Shown here piece by piece: positions 1-11,300 of a stretch of 64,000 nucleotides of DNA. The position numbers and the translations under genes are program-made. The DNA comes from Edaphocola aurantiacus (GTDB lineage: Bacteria; Bacteroidota; Bacteroidia; Chitinophagales; Chitinophagaceae): NCBI RefSeq assembly GCF_019797745.1, contig NZ_VOSI01000002.1, positions 124,001 to 188,000 on the forward strand, in the 5' to 3' direction. A model generated the notes under the pieces. That model ran no database searches and was not told the origin of the DNA. It worked only from the letters and a program-made list of their open reading frames with translations. Position 1 is the stretch's first letter, and each line of letters starts with the position of its first letter.

Positions 1-3000
1 CCATAAGTCGGTACAATAAAATTGCCCAGGGTATTGGCAATACCGGCCTGACCTATGGTATAGTTCAGGATATTGGTCATTACCGTTACCGCACTTACTT
101 CATAGCGGGTCTCGGCATTATATACGGCCAGTATATTACCCTGCGCATCGCGTACATAGTACTCGCCTTTTTCGATGGTGGTATCATGGTCGCTGATCGT
201 ATTGGTCTTGAGGTAACGCTGTCCCGATCCGTCGTAGGCGAAGCGCAGCGCGGTGCTGTCATCATCGTCCTGTACCACGTAGTTTACTTTATTATAATGG
301 TTCCACTGTATGGTATCTTGTCCACCTACCAGGTCTTTCACGAGATTACCGGTGCGGTCGTACAGGTAGCGCGATACATTGTTTACCGTATTTTGTTTAA
401 TGTCATTCGTATAGTTATTGGCTACGTAATCATTTACATTCTGCAAGCGGTTGTCCGTATTACCTACGGTGTAACGGTAGATGAGGCTGTCCATCTGCAG
501 CAGGCTGTTGTTATTACCATTGCGGGTCAGTTGCTGCAGGTTACCATCGGCATCATAGCTATAGCTGTTCTTATAGCGGTTGGTCGGGGTCAGGGTACCA
601 TCGCCCGCCAATTCTGCATACTGGGCACGCATCAGCCGGTTCAGCTGATCGTAGGTATAGGTCGCACTCAGGTTTTCGAATGGTTTGATGGCCGTGCTGG
701 TACGCGGTATATTACCATTGTACAGGTTCTTGCCCATAGTAGCGGCAAAGGTCACAATGGTATCACCGATAGGCTTATAATCACCTTTGAAGTAGTCGAT
801 ACTCATGGCTACGGCATCGCGTCCGTGTACACTATTACCTATAGCATCTTCTCCCATATCCTTATCCGGGTTAAGTACATCGCCATTGATAGCTTTGAGC
901 CAGCCCTGGATGGTATAGGCATAATCGACGCCTTGTACCCGTTGTTGCCCCAGGCTCATACGGGCCAGCGGACCATGATCGTAGTACTGGTAGCCGGCAT
1001 CGCGGTTCCAGACAATACCATCGGCACTGGTCTCTACATTGGTAATGCGGTTATCATCATCGTATCCATAACGCTGGTAGTACTGGTCGGCAAAGCCACG
1101 GTTATAGCTCAGCAGGTTTACTTTACCACTGATCAGGTCATAGTCATAATCTACACGTTTGAAGCGCTGGTTGGCGGCAGCCCATGACGGATAATCCCGT
1201 GTAAGGGTTTTGACATTACCGGCGATATCGTAACTGAAGTGCATCGCATAATCGTAATTACTGGTACCCTGGTTATTCGCAGCCAATGCATCGAAGTATT
1301 TAATCGCGGCTACGCGCTTACGCAGGTTGTCCTGTGCGCTCATACCGGCTTGTGCGGCCAGGTTCAATGCAGGATCATCATACTGCGTCATGACCACCTC
1401 TTCTCTTGCCAGTGCACGCACATAGCTGACGATGGTACTGTTTGTATAGGCTTTCAGGTTGGCCACCTGCGGTGGGAATGGTGTCAGTAAACCATTCACC
1501 AGGTAGGCACAGGTATAAGTGGCTGGTATGGTAGTCGATGGCAGTGGTACAAAGTAAGGTGCACAGGCGACCTTGGCCTGACCGGTTTCTATAATACGGC
1601 TCTGCTCATCGTACAGGGTATAGGTCATACGTCCGCTCTCGCGCTGCTTCTCGTTCTGAGAGAAGATCATGCGCCCTGCAGCATCGTAGAAGAATTCTGT
1701 TTTGCCTCCGTCCGGTGTGCTTTGATCCACCACCTGGTTCAGGGAGTTGTAATGGTACTGGCTGGCCTTTTTATGTTCGGGCAGGTACTGTGGCGCATTA
1801 CTACCATTTTCCCGCTCGGTATTCACCTGGCTCAGCAGGTTTACATCCAGGTATTTTACCCCGGCCGGCGGAATGGTACGGATCAGGTTCTGTGCACGGT
1901 CATACTCATACAGGGTATAGTTGAAACGCTGTGTTTTGTAGCTGGTGGTTAGCTTCTCGGTCACGCCATTGTGCATTACATAATCGGTAAAGTCTCCGAT
2001 CAGCTGGCTGCGTACGGAATCGCGATAGTGGTGGTAACGTACTTTTCCTTCATATACTGCGGCTTCCAGTTTCATGCGCTCACAGTTCATGATAGAGTCT
2101 TCTTCATTCGGTGTCAGCGGATTAGCCAACAGTACATTGTTGAGCTTTTTATTATTACCGATGACGAAGTCGGTATAGGCTTTTACGGTAACATACTGTA
2201 CCGGTGCCGAAGGATTATACATCACCAGTTTGAAAGCATTGCTGTGCTCATCGCCCGGCATCACTTCTATACCGGCTACGGTATAGTTGGCCAGTTCGGT
2301 GGTTTTGATAAAGCTTGGCGGCTTCAGGTATACGTTATATAAAGTATCATTTACGCCGAAATAGCGGAACCAGAAACTTTCATCACCACAGCGGTATGCC
2401 GTCAGTTTCTGTGCCGGTAATACCTGACGGGTATTACCGATCGAGAAGAATAGTTTATTGCCACCCAGGTAAGTTTTTACGCCATCCAGTATGGTTTGTA
2501 ATACACCGAACTGCGTACCGTTGGTAACGGTTGCCGGATCTACGATGTAAAGGTTTTCTACATCATTGGGGCGGGTATAGGTTCCGTAACTCAGGACTTT
2601 GCCATTGAATACCGGCAGGCCAGCAATCAGTGGTGCAGTCTCCAGGCTGTCTAATGCACGACGACGGCTCAGGTTGAGGATACCATTCACACGACCCAGG
2701 TAGGCCGTTTTTTCAGAGGTATAGTACTGGTTGTCGACGGTGCTTGCATAACGGTTAAGCAGCGTGTAGACAATATTATGCTGCCTTAAATAATTTTGTA
2801 CCCAATCCAGTTTACGTCCTGCATCTGTGATGGACATACCAGATGGTAATACTAAATAGGCTACATTATTGGCTTGGTAGTTGATCCCATTATATATGCT
2901 TAAGATGCCATGCGGCCAATAGTTAAACTCTAGACCTGTATTGGATTGAATAGCCGTAACATCCCCTGACGACAAAGGTCCGGAAGCTGTGAGTATATAA

Positions 3001-6000
3001 CTAATCAAACTTGCTTGCTGTGCAACATCAAGAAATGGGACATTAACCTGTTTGACAAGTACATCGGTGGAGTAAGCTGTAATGTAGTCTTTATACGTTT
3101 TCCATAAAGATTGAGGGACGGTATTTAAATCAATATGTATCCATTCCTGATTGTTGACATTAGTTATATATCTAAGTGTTGGCCAAAAGGCTACTGTTGT
3201 ATCGATCTGTCCAATACCTTGAAGAAATAACTGTGCTGCAGTAGGAGAGGTGAACAATAAACTTGCGTAAGCATTCTGTAACGGCAACGGCTGATGATCG
3301 GCCAGCGCACAGCTTTCCATAAAGCGCAAATAATCATAACCACCATAAGAACGCTTGAGCGTATAATTCATAAAATTACGCAGCGACTTTTCGTAGTAAG
3401 GATGATCTACTTCATGGATATTAAACAGGTTCATGGTATCCATAAAGGCCTGGTGCAGTTTATACATTTCGGTACAAGGAATACAATCCGAGATATTACT
3501 GATCCCTTCATCATTCATCGGTACGGTGTTGTTCCAGGCGATAACCGGACAGCTTACACTGCCGGATGCAGAAGTCTTTACTGCATTGACAGAGAAGGCA
3601 TACAAGCCTACTGCGCCTTTTACATTGAGTTTGTAAAAACTGTCGATGGGTTCATGCTCGTTAATACACAGCACTTCCAGACTCAGACTCTGCCCTGCGG
3701 ACAACTGGAAGGGGTACTGACAGCTACCACCATTGTCTTTAAAATAAAAACGAACGGCATTGGCATCACTCATGGCACTGTTATACAGATGCAGAATGTA
3801 TGCCTGATTGCTCACATCATAGGTACTCTGTATTTTCACACTGGTGTTACCCAGCTTGCCGATAATCGGCTGCTCAAAAGTATTGCTGCTGTTCAGCGTG
3901 GTGCTGTATTCTATAAACGGACTGTTCAGGGCAGATTTATACGGTGTGCTGTTAAGAGCCTGCGTCGCATCATCATAGAAGGTCTCTGTACGGCAACTGA
4001 AATTAAAAGTATTGGTCTGGTTTAAATAGTCATAATTGATCAGGTACGGATGGCAAAGATCTGTCAGCGGAATGTTGGCAAAAGCCAGGGCATTGCGGAT
4101 CTGATCCGGGGTAAAATGCCCCATTTGCGCCAATCCATTGGCACACAGATCCAGCAGATAAGTACGTACCGGTTGCAGGCTTGCCGAATCGGCACAGTTT
4201 TGCAAGTCTTCAATAATGTGATTGATCGCTCCGTTGTTCAGCAGGGTATTGCCCTGGTTGTAGATGCCCTGTGCAGCCATGGCCAGGCTGTCTGCGGTAC
4301 TACCAAAGGAATGAAACAGTTGCAGCAACTGATTTCCGAAGCTATCCGGGTAGTTAAGTGAAAGGTTACTCAGCGCAGCGGTATTGATTCCGAAAATATT
4401 GCCGCCGGTGCTGCCACCGGTTCCACCCCCACCCCATGGGTTACTGGTTGGATTGGTTACGATATTAGTTGGCGGATAAATTGCCGGCGGGATAAGGGTC
4501 ATGCGTACCGGCTGACATTGCGCACAGTTGATGCCACCGAACTGTGGATCAAGATATTGTTTGAATCGCTGGCGACTGGCCAGGTACAAGTTGCGCATCA
4601 TAATAAAATACTCTTCCTTCACATGCTCACCATTAATCACATTACCGACAATTTCGTTCTGGAAATCGATACGGCATTTCTCAAAAATGACAGGGTCATC
4701 GCAGCCGCAGTAAGCTTTAATCATCGCAAGGGAATCGATGAGCATACCTGAAAACGCAAAGCGCGCCAGGCTGTCATAAGGTGAGGCAAATGACGGGGGC
4801 AATTGGCTGAATAAAGGATCGGCCTGTATTACATCTTGCAGGTGCAGTAAGCCCATCTGCTCTGCGGTAACCGCATCAGGCATATTATTCAGGGTGCTGG
4901 CAAAAGGATCGTTGGCACAGTTCTGCAGGTTACAATACTCAGGGTGCAATGGCAGTAAAGCCTCGGCAATATCATCATTAAAGATTGCAATAAAGGTATC
5001 TACCGGCAGGTCCTGCAGATTGGTATACACATGACCAAAACGGATTACCGTATCCGGCAGGTGTACCAGACAGGTATCCTGGTAGCGGTGATGATAATAA
5101 GTACTGTCATAATACACAGGATTACCACCATCGTCAAGATAAGAGTGCTGTACTACTTTATAAGGCAGGAAGGTGAAGATTGAATTGTTATTGCTCACGA
5201 ATGCTCCTGAGCTATCATTATAATAACCGTACTTACGTATAGTATTGCTGTGATTAAAGTTAGGCCAGAGCTCATCTTTCATACTCTGTCTGCGGAAATC
5301 ACAATCACTTTTCTCCGGAGGACAAGGATAATCTTTAGACAGTACTTCTTCCTTAACGAAATCCTGTTCGGTGCGCATACAGTTATCATTCATCGCGATA
5401 AACTCATCCACGACTTTTTCTATATCCTCGGCATGGAATGTCATCGTTTTCTGGATCTGGTAAGCTCCGGGCTTCAGGAAGGGATATACCGGCGCATCTG
5501 CATAGGATACCGGGGCAGGGCTCGTCACTACACGGCTTTCACCCAGAATGCCGTAACGCGGCAGGAATGCTACAGAATCTCCGCACTCATCTATGATGGA
5601 ATATTTAAATTTCGCCTCTAGTGAAAGATACTTTCCGGTACAAAAGGTCGCATATGGCGTAAAGGTGGCCAGGTATTGTACCATATTATTTCCGGCTACA
5701 TCGTTGAAATAGGATTTCTCGAAAATGCGGCTCATGCCCACCTGCTGCTGCGGCATACCGGCCATATGGTCTTCTGTGAATGAAGAGGTATCCGGCACAT
5801 TGGCATTGCGCATCAGGGCCAGCTGAGTAGTATCAGGAATACCCACCAGGGAGCTGGCTACAGTATGTCCTTTATAATCGGTATAGTTCAGGGAGTATTG
5901 TCCATTGGGGTCTTGTGCAACGGTTTTACGGTAAAAGCCTGATAAACCCACATTCAAACCGAACAAACGGTTCAAATCCATCTGATCACCACTTACATAA

Positions 6001-7610
6001 TTGTTTTTAGTATAGTGTTTGTAGCCTATCTGCAGGCTGTCTCCAGCTCCACCTTGCTTATCTACACGGTCTTCAAAACCGGGAGAATACACCGTCTGTA
6101 CCAGCGGATAGCCTCCGGCATCAGGTACAAATTTTTGAAACCCTTGTTTATTGGGATTCAGAGCAGAGTAATAAATATTGGCCAAGGCATTATCAGACAG
6201 GCGTGGAATAACCGGATCGTCCGGACAACTGTACATACTATTATTATCAAAGTCTGCGGCTTTATAGGGCGCATTGGTATTCTGGTTCAGCGACAGGTTA
6301 TACTGGTACCTGAAGGCATCGGTGGTAACTGGTGTCGGCAGGATACTGATCGAAGGCCTTCCTTCATAATCGTATACCTGTTCTGTGGCAATCAGTTTAT
6401 TGGGCTGGCTGTTGAAGCGGGTTATGCTCTGCCTGTTCTTGAGCATACCATCATAGTAGCTCATGACATGCTTGTACTTGCCCTGCTCGGCAAAGGAAAT
6501 GGTATACTGCCAGTTGAGGCTATCGCCATTATGCGGAGCAGTAATCTTATAATAGTTGGTTGTAGCAAGTGAAGAAACCGTACCGGCTTCTGCCAGATTC
6601 CAGTTACCGTATACAGGATAACGATAGTACACAGAATCGGGACGCACCATACGTACACGATATACCAGGTAACCTTTCTGGTATACTAATGGTATTTTGT
6701 AATAGTTACTATCAACTGTTACGCGGGTGCCGTTATACTTGAAGTTATAGTCCAGTGCTGCGGCGCTTTTCTCACCCACCACACCGGTCTCGGGGTTTAC
6801 CGTATAGTTATCTACATAGGTCCATTCCAGTTCATAATTGACCGGGGTCAGTTCCAGGTTATTTGTAAGGCTGTTGCCCTGCAGGTTCCAGCGTACCGGA
6901 AGGTAATCATTAACCGGGGCATCATTACCGGAGTTTAGGTTTGGTGCACCATTGCCATATACATTCACCAGGCTGTTATTAGCCGCACGCACCTGTTTAT
7001 GGTAAGGCTGTACAGTAACAGCTCCTTCCACATTGAAGTTGAAGCGATAGAAGTTACCGTTGGTACTCATATCTACCGGCACTGGTGTGCCACCAGCGGA
7101 TGATAATTCATACAGGCCGGTCATGATCACTTTAATTCTGTGGTAGCCGGTATAGCGTTTTACATTCTGATCCTGGAAGGCGGCCAGAGAATCGGGCTTA
7201 TAACTGATCACCAGGGTATCGTAATGCGTACTGTATACTGTTGTATCCAGCGGATTGGTATACCCCAGTAACTTATACGTCAATTTGAACGTATAAGGCT
7301 GTGTTACCTGGTAGGGCGAGGCATGATTTACATAAAAGCGCACATAAGACTGCAGGCTTTTGAACTTTAAACGGCTGGTCCAGCTGCTGCCGGTAGCCAC
7401 GATCTCATCCCACTTATCCTGCTTTACTGTGATGGTGTCAGGAAAACCGTTATGCTGCTTGATCTCCAGGGCGGTACGGACCATACTGGCCTCACGCTCC
7501 TTGAAACGGTAGGTCTGCGCCTGTGCCGTAAACAAGCCTCCGAAAAGGAATAGCATAAGCCATGCAGCAATGCGCTGAATACATTTAAATGATGCAATAT
7601 GATTTGACAT
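1..7610 (-). CDS. Giant RHS/YD-repeat secreted protein (3' end off the left edge)
   Basis: The frame is open from the ATG at 7610 to the window edge, giving 2,536 visible codons without a stop, so the C-terminus is missing. Residues 1-32 are a Sec signal peptide (hydrophobic core LMLFLFGGLF, ending TAQAQ). A long region with no domain I recognise follows, with paired cysteines at roughly residues 740-1150. From about residue 1897 there are YD-type repeats (YEYDRAQNLIRT, FFYDAAGRMI, YGYDDDNRITNV, YTYDQLNRLM) and the motif GWLKAINGD that I associate with Bacteroidota RHS proteins. In this family an RHS core and a variable C-terminal tip normally come next; here they would lie beyond the window. 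It is the last visible gene of a seven-gene minus-strand operon, 32 bases after its neighbour. I see no T9SS sorting signal in the visible part. About residues 1450-1617 are encoded by unusually A+T-rich DNA. Confidence 0.88.
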   Translation of the reverse strand, partial: MSNHIASFKCIQRIAAWLMLFLFGGLFTAQAQTYRFKEREASMVRTALEIKQHNGFPDTITVKQDKWDEIVATGSSWTSRLKFKSLQSYVRFYVNHASPYQVTQPYTFKLTYKLLGYTNPLDTTVYSTHYDTLVISYKPDSLAAFQDQNVKRYTGYHRIKVIMTGLYELSSAGGTPVPVDMSTNGNFYRFNFNVEGAVTVQPYHKQVRAANNSLVNVYGNGAPNLNSGNDAPVNDYLPVRWNLQGNSLTNNLELTPVNYELEWTYVDNYTVNPETGVVGEKSAAALDYNFKYNGTRVTVDSNYYKIPLVYQKGYLVYRVRMVRPDSVYYRYPVYGNWNLAEAGTVSSLATTNYYKITAPHNGDSLNWQYTISFAEQGKYKHVMSYYDGMLKNRQSITRFNSQPNKLIATEQVYDYEGRPSISILPTPVTTDAFRYQYNLSLNQNTNAPYKAADFDNNSMYSCPDDPVIPRLSDNALANIYYSALNPNKQGFQKFVPDAGGYPLVQTVYSPGFEDRVDKQGGAGDSLQIGYKHYTKNNYVSGDQMDLNRLFGLNVGLSGFYRKTVAQDPNGQYSLNYTDYKGHTVASSLVGIPDTTQLALMRNANVPDTSSFTEDHMAGMPQQQVGMSRIFEKSYFNDVAGNNMVQYLATFTPYATFCTGKYLSLEAKFKYSIIDECGDSVAFLPRYGILGESRVVTSPAPVSYADAPVYPFLKPGAYQIQKTMTFHAEDIEKVVDEFIAMNDNCMRTEQDFVKEEVLSKDYPCPPEKSDCDFRRQSMKDELWPNFNHSNTIRKYGYYNDSSGAFVSNNNSIFTFLPYKVVQHSYLDDGGNPVYYDSTYYHHRYQDTCLVHLPDTVIRFGHVYTNLQDLPVDTFIAIFNDDIAEALLPLHPEYCNLQNCANDPFASTLNNMPDAVTAEQMGLLHLQDVIQADPLFSQLPPSFASPYDSLARFAFSGMLIDSLAMIKAYCGCDDPVIFEKCRIDFQNEIVGNVINGEHVKEEYFIMMRNLYLASRQRFKQYLDPQFGGINCAQCQPVRMTLIPPAIYPPTNIVTNPTSNPWGGGGTGGSTGGNIFGINTAALSNLSLNYPDSFGNQLLQLFHSFGSTADSLAMAAQGIYNQGNTLLNNGAINHIIEDLQNCADSASLQPVRTYLLDLCANGLAQMGHFTPDQIRNALAFANIPLTDLCHPYLINYDYLNQTNTFNFSCRTETFYDDATQALNSTPYKSALNSPFIEYSTTLNSSNTFEQPIIGKLGNTSVKIQSTYDVSNQAYILHLYNSAMSDANAVRFYFKDNGGSCQYPFQLSAGQSLSLEVLCINEHEPIDSFYKLNVKGAVGLYAFSVNAVKTSASGSVSCPVIAWNNTVPMNDEGISNISDCIPCTEMYKLHQAFMDTMNLFNIHEVDHPYYEKSLRNFMNYTLKRSYGGYDYLRFMESCALADHQPLPLQNAYASLLFTSPTAAQLFLQGIGQIDTTVAFWPTLRYITNVNNQEWIHIDLNTVPQSLWKTYKDYITAYSTDVLVKQVNVPFLDVAQQASLISYILTASGPLSSGDVTAIQSNTGLEFNYWPHGILSIYNGINYQANNVAYLVLPSGMSITDAGRKLDWVQNYLRQHNIVYTLLNRYASTVDNQYYTSEKTAYLGRVNGILNLSRRRALDSLETAPLIAGLPVFNGKVLSYGTYTRPNDVENLYIVDPATVTNGTQFGVLQTILDGVKTYLGGNKLFFSIGNTRQVLPAQKLTAYRCGDESFWFRYFGVNDTLYNVYLKPPSFIKTTELANYTVAGIEVMPGDEHSNAFKLVMYNPSAPVQYVTVKAYTDFVIGNNKKLNNVLLANPLTPNEEDSIMNCERMKLEAAVYEGKVRYHHYRDSVRSQLIGDFTDYVMHNGVTEKLTTSYKTQRFNYTLYEYDRAQNLIRTIPPAGVKYLDVNLLSQVNTERENGSNAPQYLPEHKKASQYHYNSLNQVVDQSTPDGGKTEFFYDAAGRMIFSQNEKQRESGRMTYTLYDEQSRIIETGQAKVACAPYFVPLPSTTIPATYTCAYLVNGLLTPFPPQVANLKAYTNSTIVSYVRALAREEVVMTQYDDPALNLAAQAGMSAQDNLRKRVAAIKYFDALAANNQGTSNYDYAMHFSYDIAGNVKTLTRDYPSWAAANQRFKRVDYDYDLISGKVNLLSYNRGFADQYYQRYGYDDDNRITNVETSADGIVWNRDAGYQYYDHGPLARMSLGQQRVQGVDYAYTIQGWLKAINGDVLNPDKDMGEDAIGNSVHGRDAVAMSIDYFKGDYKPIGDTIVTFAATMGKNLYNGNIPRTSTAIKPFENLSATYTYDQLNRLMRAQYAELAGDGTLTPTNRYKNSYSYDADGNLQQLTRNGNNNSLLQMDSLIYRYTVGNTDNRLQNVNDYVANNYTNDIKQNTVNNVSRYLYDRTGNLVKDLVGGQDTIQWNHYNKVNYVVQDDDDSTALRFAYDGSGQRYLKTNTISDHDTTIEKGEYYVRDAQGNILAVYNAETRYEVSAVTVMTNILNYTIGQAGIANTLGNFIVPTY

Positions 7611-7642
7611 AAAACTCTTTGTATTTCGTAATGAAGAAATTA

Positions 7643-8371
7643 TTATAAAATCGACGATAACTTATAGTTTTTAAACTGTAGCAGATGAGCCTTGCCACCA
7701 GTCACGGTGAATAGCGATGCTATACTGAACACATCATCGCTGAAGTTTGTGGTATAACTATGGCAACGCATACTGTACATGGTACCTGCCTGTGCATTAT
7801 CCCCATAGGGTTCTGCAAAAAAAGTACGCATGGTAATCGTCATGGGCAGACCTGTCGCATGGTTGAATATGATCTGTACCGACTGCAGGGATGATTCTTT
7901 CGGAAAGGAAAAATCATAGCTGGACAAATCGCCGATGCGCTTACCCGCTTTGATCTTGCCCTGCTGTACCAGTACAGAGTCCAGGAAGGTGGCGGTAGAA
8001 CTATTTTTGAATATAGAAGACAGGTCTCCCATAGCTCCTTTGTACCGCTCCTGGTAACGGGCAATATCAAATATGCTTACATATTTCTGATAGTGGCTGG
8101 CTTTGTAAAACCACTGGCTGTTCATGACCATCTGCTCATCTTTATTTTTAAAAAACAACAGCTTCTTAGCGGCATCCATGTATAAAATATTCTTTCGGGA
8201 ATCTTTCTTGCCATCCGGGAATACAGCGTCTATGTCGGTCACATAACTATAGCGACTCATCTTCTTGATCTGCTCCACTACCTGCTTGAAATCGGCCATT
8301 GTCAGGTTCTGTGCCCATGACGGCAACACCAAGGACAGGCAGGCTAACAATACAATTATATTTTTCTTCAT
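7643..8371 (-). CDS. Exported protein of unknown function between the two RHS giants
   Basis: A 242-residue protein with a clear signal peptide (MKKNIIVLLACLSLVLPSWA, then QN). I chose the ATG at 8371; a GTG three codons upstream (8380) also keeps the frame open. The mature part alternates short beta-like stretches and ends in an aromatic-rich segment; the pattern around YDFSFP and GLPMTITMRTF is reminiscent of LolA/LolB-fold lipoprotein-binding proteins, but this is a weak impression. The gene sits between the genes for the two giants, with about 20 and 32 bases on either side, so it is almost certainly co-expressed and may assist their assembly or transport. I do not recognise the family. 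Confidence 0.8.
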   Translation of the reverse strand: MKKNIIVLLACLSLVLPSWAQNLTMADFKQVVEQIKKMSRYSYVTDIDAVFPDGKKDSRKNILYMDAAKKLLFFKNKDEQMVMNSQWFYKASHYQKYVSIFDIARYQERYKGAMGDLSSIFKNSSTATFLDSVLVQQGKIKAGKRIGDLSSYDFSFPKESSLQSVQIIFNHATGLPMTITMRTFFAEPYGDNAQAGTMYSMRCHSYTTNFSDDVFSIASLFTVTGGKAHLLQFKNYKLSSIL

Positions 8372-8391
8372 TTGATTCACTGGATTAGAAA

Positions 8392-11300
8392 TTAATTGCT
8401 TTTAGGATTCGCACTTCTGGATTCGGAAACAGTCATGATCCCTTTTTCGGTTTCTTTCTTGGTACGGATCAGGTTACCTTCCTGGTCATACTCATAGAAA
8501 GAAGCAAAGTTGTTTTCATCCAGGGTGGCCATCAGACGCTGATTTACCGGGTTATATACAAATGATTTCATATTGGCTTGTGCCGGCATGATGCGGATAT
8601 CATCGATATAAGCATTCGTCGGCAGACTGAGGAAATAGGTAGTCGCTCCGGCGCCAATGGTCACTTTCGCTTCAAACTGCTGCCAGCCTTCAATGATATT
8701 TGACTTGGCAGTATAACCGGCCGGTACGGCATAAGATGTACCATTAGCTGTGCTGCTTTGTGGTTTATACCAGAACGAGATAATGTATTGCTGCCCCTGT
8801 GTAAAGTTGAACGGCAGGTAACGCGCTCCACCATTTGCAATATTGGCATTGGTCGCTGCAATAGACAGCCCGCTAAATGTACTGGTCTGTATAGAGTAGT
8901 TGCCCGTGTGTGCAGCAGCAGTACTCAGGTTGAAGCCATAAGCTGTATTCATACTAAAGACATTATATACTGCTGATAGAGACTGCATTTGCAGCAGGTA
9001 CTGGAATGGCGAAATGGTGATACCAACTTTATTATTCTTCACCAGCAGCATTTTATAATCTTCAAATCCTTCAGAGAAGATCTGGTGCTGGCGGGCATTC
9101 TGTGCCAGGGCAACCGGCAATTGCTGGTTGTAGCCATATTGTGCCGCAGTATAGTTACCGGTGGCATCTTTATTTTCCAGCTCAAAACCCCATGGTGACC
9201 ATTTGGTAATGGTGCGGGCGATAATCCAGTTCGGATCACCACCGGTATTCGGATTCAGCAAGCCATAGTCGGAGTTATAATTCGGTGCAATAAAATCATG
9301 GTACAGGTATACACGGTTACGCAGATTTTCCAGTGAGAAATAACCTTTACCACTATCCGTTGTATTAGAAACACAGTACCAGGTTCTGCCTATACAGCTA
9401 TCCGGGTTCACATTGTCAAACGACCATAAAGTATGTGCATCAAACAAACCGGCTTTGCGATTTGTATTTCCACCATAGTTACGGTTCTTCAGATAAGCAT
9501 ACTCCTGGTACAGACGTTTTACCTGTTTGGTACCATTTACATAATTATTCAAGGAATCCCATGTACCTGGATTAAGGGAGGGATCGAACTGTGGCAGGAT
9601 AGCCGTATTGTTATCGGCATACACTTTCGCCGAAATATTGATCAGATCGGTAAGATCATTTTTCAGGCTGTTATCATTTTCGAAAGGCGTACTCATGCCG
9701 GTATAATTCTGCATAGATTCAGTAAGCTGATTCTTCGCACCGGAGCGCACGATCTTCATCTTCACATTGGTGATCGTACCATTTTGAGGCCATGAATATT
9801 TGAATCTTGGTTTCAGTACAATATCGAAACGGCAACCTTTCGGAAAGTGGTGCACATAAGGGTGCTCGTCAGAACAGATGTAATTAAACAGCGTCGATTC
9901 CGGATTAGGCACTACCACGGTATCATATACATCGGTAGGTTGTACCAGGCATTGACCGGCACACTGAATATATCTTTCGGTAACAGCAGCTGCGGCTTCG
10001 CCCGCATCCATTACCCACACATTATTCTGCTGTGGAACTCCATTAATATTATAAGTGATGAGTATCTCATCACCCATTTTATAATGTGCATTCTCCACAT
10101 TAGTTAGTTTGATTGCATAGTTCTCAATCGGAAGACTACTGTATTCATCCTCGTAATTTATATTCGCATAAGATGGCCCCATAGACTTATAGCCCCAGTA
10201 TGCAGGATAGTTCACAGAGTATTCTTTATCTCTGTATTCATTATTGATAGAGGTGATCAGGGCTTGCCCGGTTACCGGGTCAAAAGCCTCGTTACGCATA
10301 GTCGTAACAGCACCTTCCTGAAGGCTTTCCACCTCCATCAGTATACCATACTGCTGTATAACTTTAGTAGCTACAACAGCATTAAAACTATTATCATAAT
10401 TACCATCCCACCAGAATGGAAATATAATCGGTACCGGTACCGGACCGACATTGGTCACATTCACATTGGCCTGTATGGTTTCATCCTTTGTACTTTCTTT
10501 CTTTTCACGAGTATCGATGGTCAGGTCTACTTCCACACCCAGCTGGCGCATCATCCGTTTCATTTTGCCGGATGCTCCGTCATATTCCAGCACTGGTACA
10601 GTATTGTCCAGTTGCTTACCATTGGACTGGTATTTATAATGCTGGTAGCTGATCAGCTCAGACTGGTTGGTACCCGGCTTCATCACCCGATGCTCTGTAC
10701 GCTTAGGTTTGCCGTGCATATCATTAAAGCGCAACACATATCCCTGGGTAGCTTTATAAGTCACTTCCTGCTTCATGAAGCCATACTCTTTCTTTCGCTC
10801 TATTACTTCCTTAGGCGTACTTTCTACAATAATCGGGAAGTCTTTTGCGGTATAGAATTCGCTGATGTCCAGTCCCTGAGCAGAGCGGCCGGAAGCACGA
10901 TTAATGCTTTCTACAGACACACGGCTGTAGCCTACCACTGGTCCTGGATACAGGCTTTCACCCACCGGCATTTCCTGGTACAGACCTACCGGATCATTAG
11001 GTGGGAATTTACTGCCACTTTGCGCCGTATAATCTACAGGTGTTCTCAATGGATTCTCATCACCACCAACTAATGGTTCATAGCTGGCCACACCACTACT
11101 GATTTCGAAACCCTTACCATCATCTACGGTATAATTATATTTCTTACCATAAGTTGCATCCTGTGTATTACCACCTGCCAGCTGGCTCCAGTTATCATAG
11201 AACTTCAGGGTAGCTACACGCTGCCCGCCACCTTGCTTTTTCTGGCCAGGTGTATTCAGGCGCATAAAAGAAGTTTCCAGTTTTACGTACTTGGCTTTCC

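Noticed and set aside
2760-3260. A frameshift or broken gene in the A+T-rich part of the RHS giant
   Set aside because: The minus-strand frame reads through without a stop and rejoins the same frame on both sides, so the gene is intact.
186-7000. Many long plus-strand open frames opposite the first giant gene
   Set aside because: They all lie in the exact antisense of the minus-strand coding frame, have no plausible protein features (runs of Ile, Val, Thr, His) and stop where the giant gene's composition changes. They are shadows of one continuous minus-strand gene.
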